Positions 39,902-49,248 of a stretch of DNA of 64,000 nucleotides are shown piece by piece. The DNA comes from CBDBCU01 sp965203435 (GTDB lineage Bacteria > Chloroflexota > Dehalococcoidia > Lucifugimonadales > UBA3495), in the NCBI GenBank assembly GCA_965203435.1, contig CBDBCU010000005.1, positions 248,001-312,000 on the forward strand, in the 5' to 3' direction. The position numbers and the translations under genes were made by a program. The notes beneath the pieces are model-generated. The model had not been told where the DNA came from. It saw only the letters and a list, made by a program, of their open reading frames with translations, and ran no database searches. Numbering within the stretch: the first letter of the stretch is position 1; every line of letters starts with the position of its first letter.

Positions 39902-40340
39902 CTACCGTCATTCCCGCGCCCCCTACCGTCATTCCCGCCGCACCCCTACCGTCATTCCCGCGTAAGCGGGAATCCCGAACGGCCGCGCCCTGCTACCATC
40001 ATTCCCGCCGCACCCCTACCGTCATTCCCGCGTAAGCGGGAATCCCGAACGGCCGCGCCCTGCTACCATCATTCCCGCCGCACCCCTACCGTCATTCCCG
40101 CGTAAGCGGGAATCCGGCGGCGGTTGGGCGGCAAGGGGCTGGTCTTTTCAGTACCGTTCTGGATTCCCGCTTACGCGGGAATGACGGTAAGGGGGCGCGG
40201 GAAGGACGGTTTTATGCCGGTTGCCGGCTGGTTTTTGTCCGTACTGCCCTGGATTCCCGCTTACGCGGGAAGGACGGTAGGGGCCGGCGGGAAGGACGGT
40301 TGCGGGGGATGACGGTCTGCGGGCCGGAAGGACGGTAAGG
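39902..40340. repeat. large R1 array with 70-bp tandem repeat
   Basis: The longest repeat block in the window and nearly the whole 39871-40435 gap. From about 39934 to 40110 a 70-bp unit is repeated in tandem (CACCCCTACC at 39941, 40011 and 40081), each unit holding one complete R1 arm plus a truncated one. Inverted pairs follow to about 40280, then degenerate GGGAAGGACGGT fragments. Confidence 0.85.
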
Positions 40341-40435
40341 TCGGCCGGTTATCCGTGATAGGCAATTGTCCGGCGGCGCTGATTCCGGCAAAGGGCGGCC
40401 ATCCCCATCCCCGGCCGCCCTTTCCGCCGCCGCCG

Positions 40436-40705
40436 CTACAACTTCCAGAAGTTGCCGACCTGACAGACCACATCGACCCGGTGGATGGATTCGGCCGGCC
40501 AGCCCACCAGGTTAATCCAATCCTCAAAGTGGGACTGTTCCACCGCCTCGCACTCGGATACCAGCCGGCCGGTGGACAAATCGCCGTACACCTTGAGAAT
40601 GGTGGTGCGGCGGTCGGGACGCCACTTCCGCACGGCGTCCAGCTTGTCCCGAAAGTCGGCCTCGGTCAGCCCCGGGACCTGGTGTATGGCGATAAAGCGT
40701 GCCAT
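40436..40705 (-). CDS. small DUF4242-like alpha/beta protein
   Basis: 89 residues, cytoplasmic. The pattern of strands and GRLVSECEAVEQSHFEDWIN resembles the SCO4226/DUF4242 nickel-binding-like ferredoxin-fold family, but the usual N-terminal histidine cluster is not clearly present (MARFIAIHQVPG). There is no convincing ribosome site. The gene stands alone between R1 and R2 repeats. Confidence 0.55.
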   Translation of the reverse strand: MARFIAIHQVPGLTEADFRDKLDAVRKWRPDRRTTILKVYGDLSTGRLVSECEAVEQSHFEDWINLVGWPAESIHRVDVVCQVGNFWKL

Positions 40706-40736
40706 CAGTTGCTTACCTCTTTATTTTCAGGTGTAA

Positions 40737-40866
40737 CCGGCCATCCTTCAACCAGTTCAGGATGAGCGGTTTTAGACTGCCGTTCAATATGTGCGGCCGT
40801 CCGCCGGCTCCGGGATGACCCGGCAACCAGTTCCGGCCATCCTTCAACCAGTTCAGGATGAGCGGT
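40737..40866. repeat. two R2 repeats
   Basis: Copies at 40739-40769 and 40837-40865 (CATCCTTCAACCAGTTCAGG variant), between the small protein and the MaoC-like gene. Confidence 0.8.
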
Positions 40867-40875
40867 TAGGCCGCC

Positions 40876-41436
40876 CTAATCCGCCGGGGGGACAAAGGGA
40901 TAGGGGAGGGGCGGGCCGTTCCGCAGCGGCAGCACTACCGTGGCGCTGCCCGGCATACTTTCAATCCCGTCCTGGGTTTTCATCCCGAGCTCCAGGTCGA
41001 TGAAACCCATTTGCCCCTTTTCGTACTTGCCGGTTACCCGGCCCCACATAATCAGGATGTCCCCCGGCACCAGCATGGCCCGATGCTCGAAGCGGGCTTT
41101 CCAGGGCCAGCCGCCGGGCAGCGTCCAGTCCTTCAGATACTGCGGCACGACGCTCTGTTTCCAGGAGCCGTGCACCAGCAGGCTGGGATTGCGGTCGTGG
41201 TTCAGCCCGAAGTCCAAATCGTAGTGGATGCGGTGAAAGTTCTCAATGGCCGCGCTCCAGCGGAACAGGTGGGTGGGCGTGGGATGGTAGATATACTTGG
41301 GCAGTTCCATCCCCTCGGCCACTTCCTCGTAGTAAAGCTGTTCCTTGTGACGCAGGGCGGCGGCGTTGGGCCGCTCGTTGCGGGCCAGGATTTCCTCCGG
41401 CGCCATTTTCAGCAGGTCCTCCAAGGGCGTGGTCAT
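40876..41436 (-). CDS. MaoC-like hydratase, second half/subunit
   Basis: 186 residues, hot-dog fold. PTPTHLFRWSAAIENFHRIHYDLDFG contains the conserved hydratase region (Asp/His), and PSLLVHGSWKQSVVPQYL is the typical LVHG helix of acyl dehydratases and mesaconyl-CoA-type hydratases. It probably forms a heteromer with the protein from 41624-42175, the equivalent of the two halves of one double hot-dog enzyme. ATG 41436 is used. An R2 repeat separates the two genes. The substrate is an acyl-CoA of unknown type. Confidence 0.8.
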   Translation of the reverse strand: MTTPLEDLLKMAPEEILARNERPNAAALRHKEQLYYEEVAEGMELPKYIYHPTPTHLFRWSAAIENFHRIHYDLDFGLNHDRNPSLLVHGSWKQSVVPQYLKDWTLPGGWPWKARFEHRAMLVPGDILIMWGRVTGKYEKGQMGFIDLELGMKTQDGIESMPGSATVVLPLRNGPPLPYPFVPPAD

Positions 41437-41530
41437 ACTTGATACCTCTGCTTTTCCGGGCAATTCCGGCCGCTTGCCGGCTATTCGGGATTGCCGGGAG
41501 TTTCCTAACGGGTAGGGATTGGCCCCTCTT

Positions 41531-41580
41531 TCCGCTCATCCTGAACTTGTTGAAGGATCATCCTGAACTGGTTGAAGGGG
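41531..41580. repeat. two adjacent R2 repeats
   Basis: CATCCTGAACTTGTTGAAGG followed at once by CATCCTGAACTGGTTGAAGG, between the two MaoC-like genes. Confidence 0.85.
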
Positions 41581-41623
41581 CTTTGCGGCCGGCCGCCGCT
41601 ATTTTACGGGACGAACCGCCCGG

Positions 41624-42175
41624 CTACCGCCGAATGGTAGAGGCCCGGGTGATGCACAGCAGTTCATCCTTTTGGTTTTTGTAGGCGGTTTCCCGGGTGA
41701 TAATCAGGAAAGGGCGGCCGTCGCGGCCTTTCCGTTCCCGAATGTCGGAGTATTTGTTCTGGAAAAACACCCGGTCGCCGAGGGCCGGATACTGGTAAAT
41801 TTCCAGTTCATTGCCGGCGTTCAGCACCCGCACCAGGTCCGTCGGCACCGGCGGCAGCTCGCCGGGCCGCTCCACGGAGCCGATGCCGTCGGATTCCGGG
41901 TTTTCCGCAAAGGCCCGGGTTACCGGATCCTCCTGGTCGGGGCGGATGCGAGCGGCCAGGTAGCTGACCATAATGGGCGGGGTGATGATTTGCCCGTAGG
42001 GAGTGGCGGCGGCGAAATTGGCGTCCCAATAGCGGGGGTCGGGATCCATCACCGCCTGGGTGAACCGGCGCAGATATTCGGCGTCCACCACGCCCCACGC
42101 CTCTACTACCGCGCCGGCGACGCCAATCATGGCGCGGACTTCCGGGGTAAGGGCCGATTGGGTTTCCTGAGTCAT
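41624..42175 (-). CDS. MaoC-like hydratase, N-terminal hot-dog subunit (FAS1-like dehydratase)
   Basis: 183 residues. AEYLRRFTQAVMDPDPRYWD followed by ATPYGQIITPPIMVSYLAAR is the usual start of FAS1-type dehydratase domains (MaoC_dehydrat_N), with ALGDRVFFQNKYSDIRERKGRDGRPFLIITRETAYKNQ in the second half. This domain lacks the catalytic residues in most members, so it should pair with 40876-41436. The start has no strong ribosome site. No CoA ligase or dehydrogenase is adjacent, so the pathway is open. Confidence 0.8.
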   Translation of the reverse strand: MTQETQSALTPEVRAMIGVAGAVVEAWGVVDAEYLRRFTQAVMDPDPRYWDANFAAATPYGQIITPPIMVSYLAARIRPDQEDPVTRAFAENPESDGIGSVERPGELPPVPTDLVRVLNAGNELEIYQYPALGDRVFFQNKYSDIRERKGRDGRPFLIITRETAYKNQKDELLCITRASTIRR

Positions 42176-42290
42176 AGCGCAATCCTCGCCAGACCCGCCA
42201 GTACCGGCCCCAGCCGGCCAGCGGGCGGAAATTAACGGCCTTAAGCCTAACCGATGAATGGCGGTTCGTCAAGGGGGCGATATGACATCA

Positions 42291-42360
42291 TTATCCGCTC
42301 ACCCGGAACTGGTTGAAGGGGCATCCTGAACTTGTTGCAAGGTCATCTTGAACTGGTTGC
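42291..42360. repeat. degenerate R2 repeats
   Basis: Three consecutive diverged R2 units (GGAACTGGTTGAAGG, CATCCTGAACTTGTTGCAAG, CATCTTGAACTGGTTGC) lie upstream of the lipoprotein gene; the rest of 42176-42473 shows no feature. Confidence 0.7.
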
Positions 42361-42473
42361 CGGAGGAATATACCCCAACCGCAAGCAACCGCCGGCCCCC
42401 TTGACACCCCCCAACCAACCCGCTATCCTTGAATCCGCCCCGCAACCGCCCCGCAACCGCCGGGAGGAAAACA

Positions 42474-43103
42474 ATGCTGCCGCCAATGCTGCCTACCCGC
42501 CCCTGGCCGCAAACCCTGCTGCTGACCGCCCTGGCCCTGCTGATTGCCGCCGCCACCATTATGCTGGCCTGCGGCCCGGTAGCCCAACCCATCCCGGAGG
42601 AGGGGGATACCTTTACGGCCGCGCCGCAGGTGGAGGGCGGCAGCGAGGAGCCGGAGGAGGAGCCGACGGCTACGCCGACGCCGACCCCCGAACGGGACTG
42701 CGCTCAATCCGTGCATATACCGGGGGGCGAGATATGCGGCCCACCCATTCCCACAAAGCCCCCGCTCAAGTATCCCATGCTGGGCGGCCTTAACAGTGTC
42801 GCGGTAGTGGCTGAGGCCGAGGCGGCCGCGGCCGGCGCGGCCGGTCAATCTGGCGCTGAAATGGCCAATGTGTTTGTGCGGATCGGCACAGAGAACAAGA
42901 GTAGCACCGACGCCTTGGTGCTTTGGCTGGAAAGCAAGGGGGTTAACCGTTTCTCTAATTGGGCAGAGGGCGACACGGGCAGAATCAGTAGCTTTCGTGA
43001 TGATTATATTTATGCTTATGTGCCGCCTTCCCTGCTGGTTCCTTTGTCTCGGCAGGAAGGCATCATAAGCATCGATGATGGCTGTCTCACTTCTTACTGC
43101 TGA
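42474..43103 (+). CDS. lipoprotein resembling a detached subtilase prodomain
   Basis: 209 residues. A hydrophobic signal ends in IMLAC, a possible lipobox (C34). A low-complexity acidic/Thr-Pro linker follows (EEPEEEPTATPTPTPE), then an Ala-rich stretch and a C-terminal domain VFVRIGTENK...ALVLWLESKGV...DDYIYAYVPPSLLVPLSRQEGIISID. That pattern (short strand, helix, then YVP-SLL-LS-QEG-I-SID) is how inhibitor-I9-like prodomains look in large Chloroflexota subtilases. The subtilase itself follows at 43187 without an obvious prodomain. GGGAGG lies 6 nt before the ATG. The assignment as prodomain is by pattern only. Confidence 0.6.
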   Translation: MLPPMLPTRPWPQTLLLTALALLIAAATIMLACGPVAQPIPEEGDTFTAAPQVEGGSEEPEEEPTATPTPTPERDCAQSVHIPGGEICGPPIPTKPPLKYPMLGGLNSVAVVAEAEAAAAGAAGQSGAEMANVFVRIGTENKSSTDALVLWLESKGVNRFSNWAEGDTGRISSFRDDYIYAYVPPSLLVPLSRQEGIISIDDGCLTSYC

Positions 43104-43186
43104 AGCGGAAGCGATGCGGATAGCGGGGTCAGTAGGTATTGGGGTCAGCGCGTCAGCGTATTCGAAACATATCGGGAGTAACTGAT

Positions 43187-46100
43187 ATGCAGTCTATTAT
43201 GAAGCTTATGGGGTCTGTTCAACCGGCCTATATTCTGCTCGCCCTGCTGCTGGCGGTAGTGGCTTGGACGGTGCCGATTTGGCTGGGATTTGACGAGCCA
43301 GTCCAAGCCGGCCCCCACCCCGGCAACACCGGCTGGAGTGCTGGTCAGACCGCTCCCACGCCCACCCCTACTCCGGTAATCAGCGCCGGCGTCAAATGGC
43401 ACGGAGCCAAGGCTTGGCAAGATGTCGGGTATAAGGGCCGGGGTATTAAAGTCGGGATAATTGATACCGGCTTTGACGGCTTCAGTAACCCGAACCTGCT
43501 GGGAAAAGAATTGCCATCCATCGCTAACGTAAGCATTCATTGCTACGACCAATCTGGAAGCGTAGCAACTCATACGGCCGTCCGCTCTACGAAATTGAGC
43601 GCCCTCGCACACTGTCGTGGTCCGTACAAGGAGGATGGCTCGCAAACCATGTCCGGCCACGGCACTAGGGTATCCCAAGTCGTCTTTGACATCGCACCAC
43701 AGGCAACGTTCTATATTGCCAATCCTCCGGACGACGAGAAAAGGCAAGAAACCGTTGACTGGATGATTGAGCAAGGGGTAGATGTCATAAACCGCTCTAT
43801 AGTGGATTACCTTGACGCTCCCGGCGACGGCACCGCTGGCACTGTTGCCGGCACATCCCACATTTTAAACCTGGTTGACCGGGCGGCAGGTACGCCGGTA
43901 CCGGCTGGTCGTCCGAAGCCGGCCAGTACGCCGGCTAGGGCACTGTGGGTTAATGGCGGCGGCAACGAGGCCCAACGAACGTGGTACGGCGCCTACCACA
44001 ACCCGGATGAGGCAACGGAAACCAACCCGACCCAGCGGTGGCTTTCCTTTAGCAAGGACCTCCAGGTTGAAGTCAACTATATTCGCCTTTATCGCGGCAA
44101 GAAGGTGGTCATCTCTCTGCGCTGGGACGACAATTGGGGAACGGCCCCCGGCGTCAGCACCGGCGCGGTATGCGATCTTGATGTGTACCTGCATCGGGTC
44201 GACGGGAATACTCTTGTTCCAATCCAGGATGCAAGAAGTATCCGCCTTCAAAGCGGTTGGTCCCAGCACAATCCGTTCGAGACCTTCACTTTCACTCCCC
44301 CTGCATCCACCCCGGACGCAGGAGCGGTTCACGCTGTGCGTATTACTTCCTTCAGCTGTACAGTGGGCGAACGCCCGGCTTGGATACAACTGCAAATCGC
44401 CGGGCCGGCCGGATCCCTTGACTATGTCACCGATTCCGGAGATTTTGCCAAATCCGGCCCGAACTATTACCAAATCGGCGTCCCGGCGGAAAGCAAGAAT
44501 GCCGGGATGCTGGCGGTCGGCGCGGCCCAGCGAAATAGGAACCGAGTAGTAATTTCGGATTCCAGCAACCGGGGGCCGACTATTGACGGCAGGCATAAGC
44601 CCGACTTGGTGGGGTTCAACTGCGGCTTGGCGATAACTAAGGTTGCGCCTGTAACCGTCTCCGAATTCTGCGGCAGCAGCGCCGCCGCGCCTCATGTAAC
44701 CGGGCTAGCGGCCTTGCTGCTGCAAAGGTACTCCACCTTCCGGGATAACCCGGTGGCCTTAGTCAATTACTTGAAGTCCGACGCCCTTCAACACGGCTCC
44801 CCTGACCCCAACAATGCTTGGGGGCAAGGCTTTACCTATCTTTACCATCCCTCCGGCCGGGCCAGTTTCACTACCCGTCCAACGGTTATAAATATACCCC
44901 CAAGCACTTCGACCAGCGGCCCTCCCGCTCAAACCGTCAGCGGGCAGAATTTCACTGTCAGCACCAACATAGGCAAACCGCCGGGGGTTGTGGTCGAGGT
45001 CAGTTCCCACTTGACCCTCAACAACCGGTGCGACGCCCTCAAAGAAACCAGCAACAGCTATGGCAATGGGCAGGTGGTTAACATTCAGGGTTGCACTGCC
45101 TTCAACAGCGCTAAGATTAAGATATATGAGGGCGACACCGTGCGGCAAACCTACACCGTAAGGGTTCTGCCCCCGGTTGCGCCGCCGCCCACCGGCCTGA
45201 GCCTCAGCACGGTATCCGGCCGCAACCGGAGCCTGCGGGTGGCCTACACCCGCAGCCAGTCGCCGCACCGCTACCAGTTCAAGTTGGAGCAGCGGGACTT
45301 GTCGGCCCGTACCGAAACCTGGACGGTGGTTGACACCAATACGGATAGCAGCCCTCCGGAAACCTTTAACGACGTCGCCCGCGGCTACCACTACCGGGCC
45401 CGGGGCCGCAACTGCCAGGACACTGCTCAAGAGGATACCTGCGGGGCCTGGAGCGGTTACACCAACATCATAGAACTTTCCGACCCGGGCATTGCCATCT
45501 CTGGCCTGACCGGCTCCTACATCGCCGGGGACACCGACGCTTTCAGCGTAACCCTTTCCGACCTGACTCTGGATCAGCCCTACACCGTTACCTTTACGAG
45601 CAGCCAAAGCAGCATCGGTTTCAACTATCTGTGCAATCACTTGCCGATCGAGAGTTTCGCCGCGTTAGGGCGCGCCAAGACCTTGAGCTTCACCCTGCAC
45701 GCCTGCCAAATAACCAGCAATACGGTAATGGCGCAGAGCGGGACGATAACGGCGCAGCTGCGGAAAGGCAATGCCCGCGGCGCGATAGTAGCCACCGCTA
45801 CCGCCAACGCAACGGTCACCAAAGCCACCGGCAGCATTTCCCCCCTGCCCACGACGGCTTTCAAGGTGGGCCACGACCAGACCTTTACCCTGAACACCAA
45901 TGTTCCCAGTGTCTATATTACCGCCACCCTCAGCGGCGATGCCGGGCGCCTCACCCTGCCCACGACCCAGGGCTGTCACCAGGCTATTTCCGGCCGCCTG
46001 GCGGCCAACGGCAATACCATTACTATCCGGGGCTGCGTCGCCGGCGCCGCCCGCCTGACCCTCCACCGCACCGGCTCCATCATTAAGTTGGCCGAATACA

Positions 46101-47350
46101 CGGTGACCGTCAACGCCTCGACCACCAAGCTGTCGCCGGATCCTTCGGCCGCCGCCTTTACCGTGGGCCACGACCGCACCTTTACGGTGACCACCGATAT
46201 TGCCGACGATCCGGGTCTCTGGATTGGCGCCACTTACACCGGCGACAGCGGCCGTTTGACGATGCCCTCCAGCACCCAGGGCTGCCATCAGGCCCGTTCC
46301 GGCCTCCTGGCGGTCAACGGCAATACCATCACCCTGCGCGGCTGCATCGCCGGCACGGCTACCCTCAAGGTGTACCGCCGCAACTCCAGCGTTCACTTTG
46401 CCACCTACACGGTGACCGTCAATGCCTCGACCACCAAGCTGTCGCCGGATCCTTCGGCCGCCGCCTTTACCGTGGGTCACGACCGCACCTTTACGGTGAC
46501 CACCGATATTGCCGATGATCCGGGGCTCTGGATCGGCGCCACTTACACCGGCGACAGCGGCCGTTTGACGATGCCCTCCAGCACCCAGGGCTGCCATCAG
46601 ACCAGCTCCGGCCTCCTGGCGGTCAACGGCAATACCATTACCCTGCGCGGCTGCATCGCGGGAACGGCCACCCTCAAAGTGTACCGCCGCAACTCCAGCG
46701 TCCACTTTGCCACCTACACGGTGACCGTCAACGCCTCGACCACCAAGTTATCCCCGACGCCGGCCACTTTTACCGCCGGCCACGACCAGACTTTTACGGT
46801 GACCACCGATATTGCCGACAATCCGGGCCTCTGGATCGGCGCCACTTACCCCGGCGACAGCGGCCGTTTGACCATGCCCTCCAGCACCCAGGGCTGCCAT
46901 CAGGCCCGTTCCGGCCTCCAGGCGGCCAACGGCAATACCATCACCCTGCGCGGCTGCATCGCCGGCACGGCCACCGTCAAGGTGTACCGCAGCAACTCCA
47001 GCGTCCACTTTGCCACCTACACGGTGACCGTCAACGCCTCGACCACCAAGTTGTCCCCGACGCCGGCCACTTTCACCCTGGGTACCAACCAGACCTTTGC
47101 GGTGACCACCGACATCCCCAACACTCCGGGCCTCTGGATTGGTTTCAATTATCCCGGCGACACCGGCCGCCTGCTGCCGGCCAACCAGAGTTGTCCGCAG
47201 AACCCTTCCGGCATTGCGGCCGTATCTGCGATTCAGGGCAGCAGCATTACCCTCAAACCCTGCACGGCCGGAACCGTCACTATCAAGGTGAACCGCAGTT
47301 ATTCCGGCGTAACCCTGGTCACTTATAATGTGACTGTCAATTCGTCCTAG
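43187..47350 (+). CDS. large secreted subtilisin-like serine protease (S8) with C-terminal repeats
   Basis: 1387 residues. A signal/anchor helix (about 12-34) and Thr-Pro linker precede an S8 domain of about 500 residues: D93 in VGIIDTGFDG, H158 in SGHGTRVS, oxyanion Asn in WVNGGGNEA, and S498 in CGSSAAAPHVTGLAALLL. A fibronectin-like region (about 680-760) follows. From about 880 to the end lie five beta-rich repeats of about 100 residues (LWIGATYTGDSGRLTMP, GCHQA, GNTITLRGCIAGTATLKVYR, ATYTVTVNAS), each with a conserved Cys pair. GGGAG is 8 nt before the ATG; the frame open to 43139 is not used. No LPxTG or membrane anchor ends the protein. Confidence 0.9.
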   Translation: MQSIMKLMGSVQPAYILLALLLAVVAWTVPIWLGFDEPVQAGPHPGNTGWSAGQTAPTPTPTPVISAGVKWHGAKAWQDVGYKGRGIKVGIIDTGFDGFSNPNLLGKELPSIANVSIHCYDQSGSVATHTAVRSTKLSALAHCRGPYKEDGSQTMSGHGTRVSQVVFDIAPQATFYIANPPDDEKRQETVDWMIEQGVDVINRSIVDYLDAPGDGTAGTVAGTSHILNLVDRAAGTPVPAGRPKPASTPARALWVNGGGNEAQRTWYGAYHNPDEATETNPTQRWLSFSKDLQVEVNYIRLYRGKKVVISLRWDDNWGTAPGVSTGAVCDLDVYLHRVDGNTLVPIQDARSIRLQSGWSQHNPFETFTFTPPASTPDAGAVHAVRITSFSCTVGERPAWIQLQIAGPAGSLDYVTDSGDFAKSGPNYYQIGVPAESKNAGMLAVGAAQRNRNRVVISDSSNRGPTIDGRHKPDLVGFNCGLAITKVAPVTVSEFCGSSAAAPHVTGLAALLLQRYSTFRDNPVALVNYLKSDALQHGSPDPNNAWGQGFTYLYHPSGRASFTTRPTVINIPPSTSTSGPPAQTVSGQNFTVSTNIGKPPGVVVEVSSHLTLNNRCDALKETSNSYGNGQVVNIQGCTAFNSAKIKIYEGDTVRQTYTVRVLPPVAPPPTGLSLSTVSGRNRSLRVAYTRSQSPHRYQFKLEQRDLSARTETWTVVDTNTDSSPPETFNDVARGYHYRARGRNCQDTAQEDTCGAWSGYTNIIELSDPGIAISGLTGSYIAGDTDAFSVTLSDLTLDQPYTVTFTSSQSSIGFNYLCNHLPIESFAALGRAKTLSFTLHACQITSNTVMAQSGTITAQLRKGNARGAIVATATANATVTKATGSISPLPTTAFKVGHDQTFTLNTNVPSVYITATLSGDAGRLTLPTTQGCHQAISGRLAANGNTITIRGCVAGAARLTLHRTGSIIKLAEYTVTVNASTTKLSPDPSAAAFTVGHDRTFTVTTDIADDPGLWIGATYTGDSGRLTMPSSTQGCHQARSGLLAVNGNTITLRGCIAGTATLKVYRRNSSVHFATYTVTVNASTTKLSPDPSAAAFTVGHDRTFTVTTDIADDPGLWIGATYTGDSGRLTMPSSTQGCHQTSSGLLAVNGNTITLRGCIAGTATLKVYRRNSSVHFATYTVTVNASTTKLSPTPATFTAGHDQTFTVTTDIADNPGLWIGATYPGDSGRLTMPSSTQGCHQARSGLQAANGNTITLRGCIAGTATVKVYRSNSSVHFATYTVTVNASTTKLSPTPATFTLGTNQTFAVTTDIPNTPGLWIGFNYPGDTGRLLPANQSCPQNPSGIAAVSAIQGSSITLKPCTAGTVTIKVNRSYSGVTLVTYNVTVNSS
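46121..47050 (+). repeat. tandem coding repeats, 309-bp period
   Basis: The units beginning ACCACCAAG at 46121, 46430, 46739 and 47042 are near-identical at DNA level (periods 309, 309 and 303 bp). They encode the subtilase C-terminal modules. The high identity of the first two indicates recent duplication or gene conversion. Confidence 0.9.
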
Positions 47351-47427
47351 GGCGGGACGGGGGCAACCGGGTTGTCTTTTCAGAGCCGTTCGGGATTTCC
47401 GTTTTCCCGGGAAGGACGGTGGGGCAT

Positions 47428-47456
47428 TTGACAACCCTTTGCTAATGTTGCATAAT
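47428..47456 (+). promoter_or_regulatory. consensus promoter of the DUF1800 unit
   Basis: Perfect TTGACA (47428-47433), 17-bp spacer and CATAAT (47451-47456). Expected start near 47463. A degenerate R1 half lies just upstream (47386-47421). Confidence 0.8.
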
Positions 47457-47522
47457 GGCGGGCAATGGGCAATCATCGGATTCCCCCAACCACCGTTATC
47501 CGTTTTTTGAGGAGGTAGGGCA

Positions 47523-48923
47523 ATGGCAAACCAGGATATTGCCTTGATGGCGCATCTGATGCGCCGGGCCGGCTTTGGCGCTACCCGGGAGGAACTGGAG
47601 GCCCGGGCCGCCAAAGGCTACGAAGCCACCGTCGAGGAACTGCTGAACCCCCAGGAGGAAGCCCTGGATCGCTTCGAGATGATGCGCTACCAGCCCTGGA
47701 CCTGGCGGCCCGGTACCTTGCCCGGCATGGGCGCCGCCGAGTGGCTCTGGTTTATGATTAACACCCAGCGGCCCCTCGAGGAAAAGATGGCCCTGTTCTG
47801 GCATCAGGTCTTTGCCACCGGGGTCTCCAAGGTCGACCACTACGACGAAATCCAGACCATGATCACCCTGTTCCGGGAGAAGGGCCTGGGCAACTACAAG
47901 GAGCTGCTCTTGGCCGTCGCCCAGAACCCGGCCATGATTTACTGGCTGGACAACAACGAAAACCACGCCGCCGCGGTCAACGAAAACTGGGGCCGGGAAC
48001 TGCTGGAACTGTTCTCGATGGGCGTGGGCAACTATACCGAGGTGGATGTGCGGGAATGTTCCCGGGCCTTTACCGGCTGGACCATCGAGCCCAAGCTGCC
48101 GCGGGGGCCGCTGGGCCGCCACGACTGGCGCTTTGTCTATCGCCCGGAGGATCACGACGATACCGAAAAGACCTTCCTGGGCGAAACCGGCAACTTCAAC
48201 GGCGACGATGTCATCGATATCATCTGCCAGCACCCGGCCACCGCCAACTTCATCGCCCGCCACCTCTACAACTTCTTTGTGGCCGACGAGGCGCAAGTGC
48301 CGGCTTGGGCCGTTACCCCGCCGGTGGATGAGGACGCCATCGAGACCCTGGCCGATGCCTTTATCGAGTCCGGGTACGACCTCCGCGCCACGCTGCGGGT
48401 GCTGTTCAACTCCGACTTTTTCAAGAACGCCCGCTATGCCAAGCTCAAGAGCCCGGCGGAAGTGGTGGTTGGCACCCTGAAACTGGTCGGCGGCTCCGCC
48501 TTCCCGGCTCCGGGCATCGGCGACCTGTCCCGCCAGCCCAACTATATGGGGCAGGATTTGCTGAACCCGCCCAGCGTGGAGGGTTGGCACACCGGGGCCG
48601 AGTGGATTAACAGCGGCTCCCTGATGCGCCGGATCAACTTTACCGCCGATATGGTGGGCGACACGGCCCGCCCCGGCGTGCAAAACATCATCGGCCGCCT
48701 GCAAGCCGGCGGCGATGCCAGCCCGGAGCAGTTCGTGGACACCTGCCTGGACTTGATGGGGCCGCTGGAAGTCAATGCGGAAACCCGCCAGGAACTGCTG
48801 GAACACGCCGTACCCGGCGGCCGCCTGGCTTGGGACGCTGCCGGGGACAACGCCGCCGCGACCCAGCGGGTATCGGAACTCTTGCAGCTGATTGTCTCCC
48901 TGCGGGATTATCAGTACGCCTAG
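47523..48923 (+). CDS. DUF1800 family protein
   Basis: 466 residues. HLMRRAGFGATREELEA at the N-terminus, WFMINTQRPLEEKMALFWHQVFATG, NENWGRELLELFSMGVGNYTEVDV, AFTGWTI and HPATANFIARHLYNFFV are the canonical DUF1800 pattern. Members are almost always coupled to a DUF1501 protein, here at 49249. No signal peptide is evident although many family members are exported. GGAGGT precedes the ATG. Biochemical function is unknown; proposals include surface polysaccharide or sulfated substrate metabolism, not testable from sequence. Confidence 0.92.
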   Translation: MANQDIALMAHLMRRAGFGATREELEARAAKGYEATVEELLNPQEEALDRFEMMRYQPWTWRPGTLPGMGAAEWLWFMINTQRPLEEKMALFWHQVFATGVSKVDHYDEIQTMITLFREKGLGNYKELLLAVAQNPAMIYWLDNNENHAAAVNENWGRELLELFSMGVGNYTEVDVRECSRAFTGWTIEPKLPRGPLGRHDWRFVYRPEDHDDTEKTFLGETGNFNGDDVIDIICQHPATANFIARHLYNFFVADEAQVPAWAVTPPVDEDAIETLADAFIESGYDLRATLRVLFNSDFFKNARYAKLKSPAEVVVGTLKLVGGSAFPAPGIGDLSRQPNYMGQDLLNPPSVEGWHTGAEWINSGSLMRRINFTADMVGDTARPGVQNIIGRLQAGGDASPEQFVDTCLDLMGPLEVNAETRQELLEHAVPGGRLAWDAAGDNAAATQRVSELLQLIVSLRDYQYA

Positions 48924-48963
48924 GCGGCCCGTCCGGAATCATCCCGGGGCAACCGCCGGCGGC

Positions 48964-49070
48964 AACCGTCATTCCCGCGTAAGCGGGAATCCGGGCATCT
49001 CCGGCGGTCGAGCCGGCCGGCCGTTTCAGCGCCGTTCGGGATTCCCGCTTGCGCGGGAATGACGGTAAGG
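48964..49070. repeat. R1 inverted pair between DUF1800 and DUF1501 genes
   Basis: A complete R1 unit inserted inside what is otherwise a co-directional operon; its hairpins could attenuate the message. Confidence 0.85.
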
Positions 49071-49165
49071 GGCGGCGGGAAGGACAGCAAGGCGGCTCAT
49101 ACAGCAGGCGGGCCATACGGTAAGCGGGCCGTTAGGCATCGGCAATGGCCTTGGGCATCAACCGT

Positions 49166-49207
49166 TAAGAATCGGGAATAGCGGTCAATCTTTATTCCCG
49201 ATTCTTA
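49166..49207 (+). promoter_or_regulatory. 15-bp hairpin before DUF1501 gene
   Basis: TAAGAATCGGGAATA (49166-49180) and its exact reverse complement (49193-49207) with a 12-nt loop, about 20 nt before the GGAGGAAG ribosome site of 49249. Possibly an mRNA stability or attenuation structure. Confidence 0.6.
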
Positions 49208-49248
49208 CCCCCCAGTTCACCAACGGAAAGGTTTGGAGGAAGTACGAA

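Noticed and set aside
39902..40340. CRISPR-like array of repeated ATTCCCGCGTAAGCGGGAAT units
   Set aside because: Units are palindromic, variable in spacing and orientation, spacers repeat each other, there are no cas genes, and copies are dispersed through the whole window.
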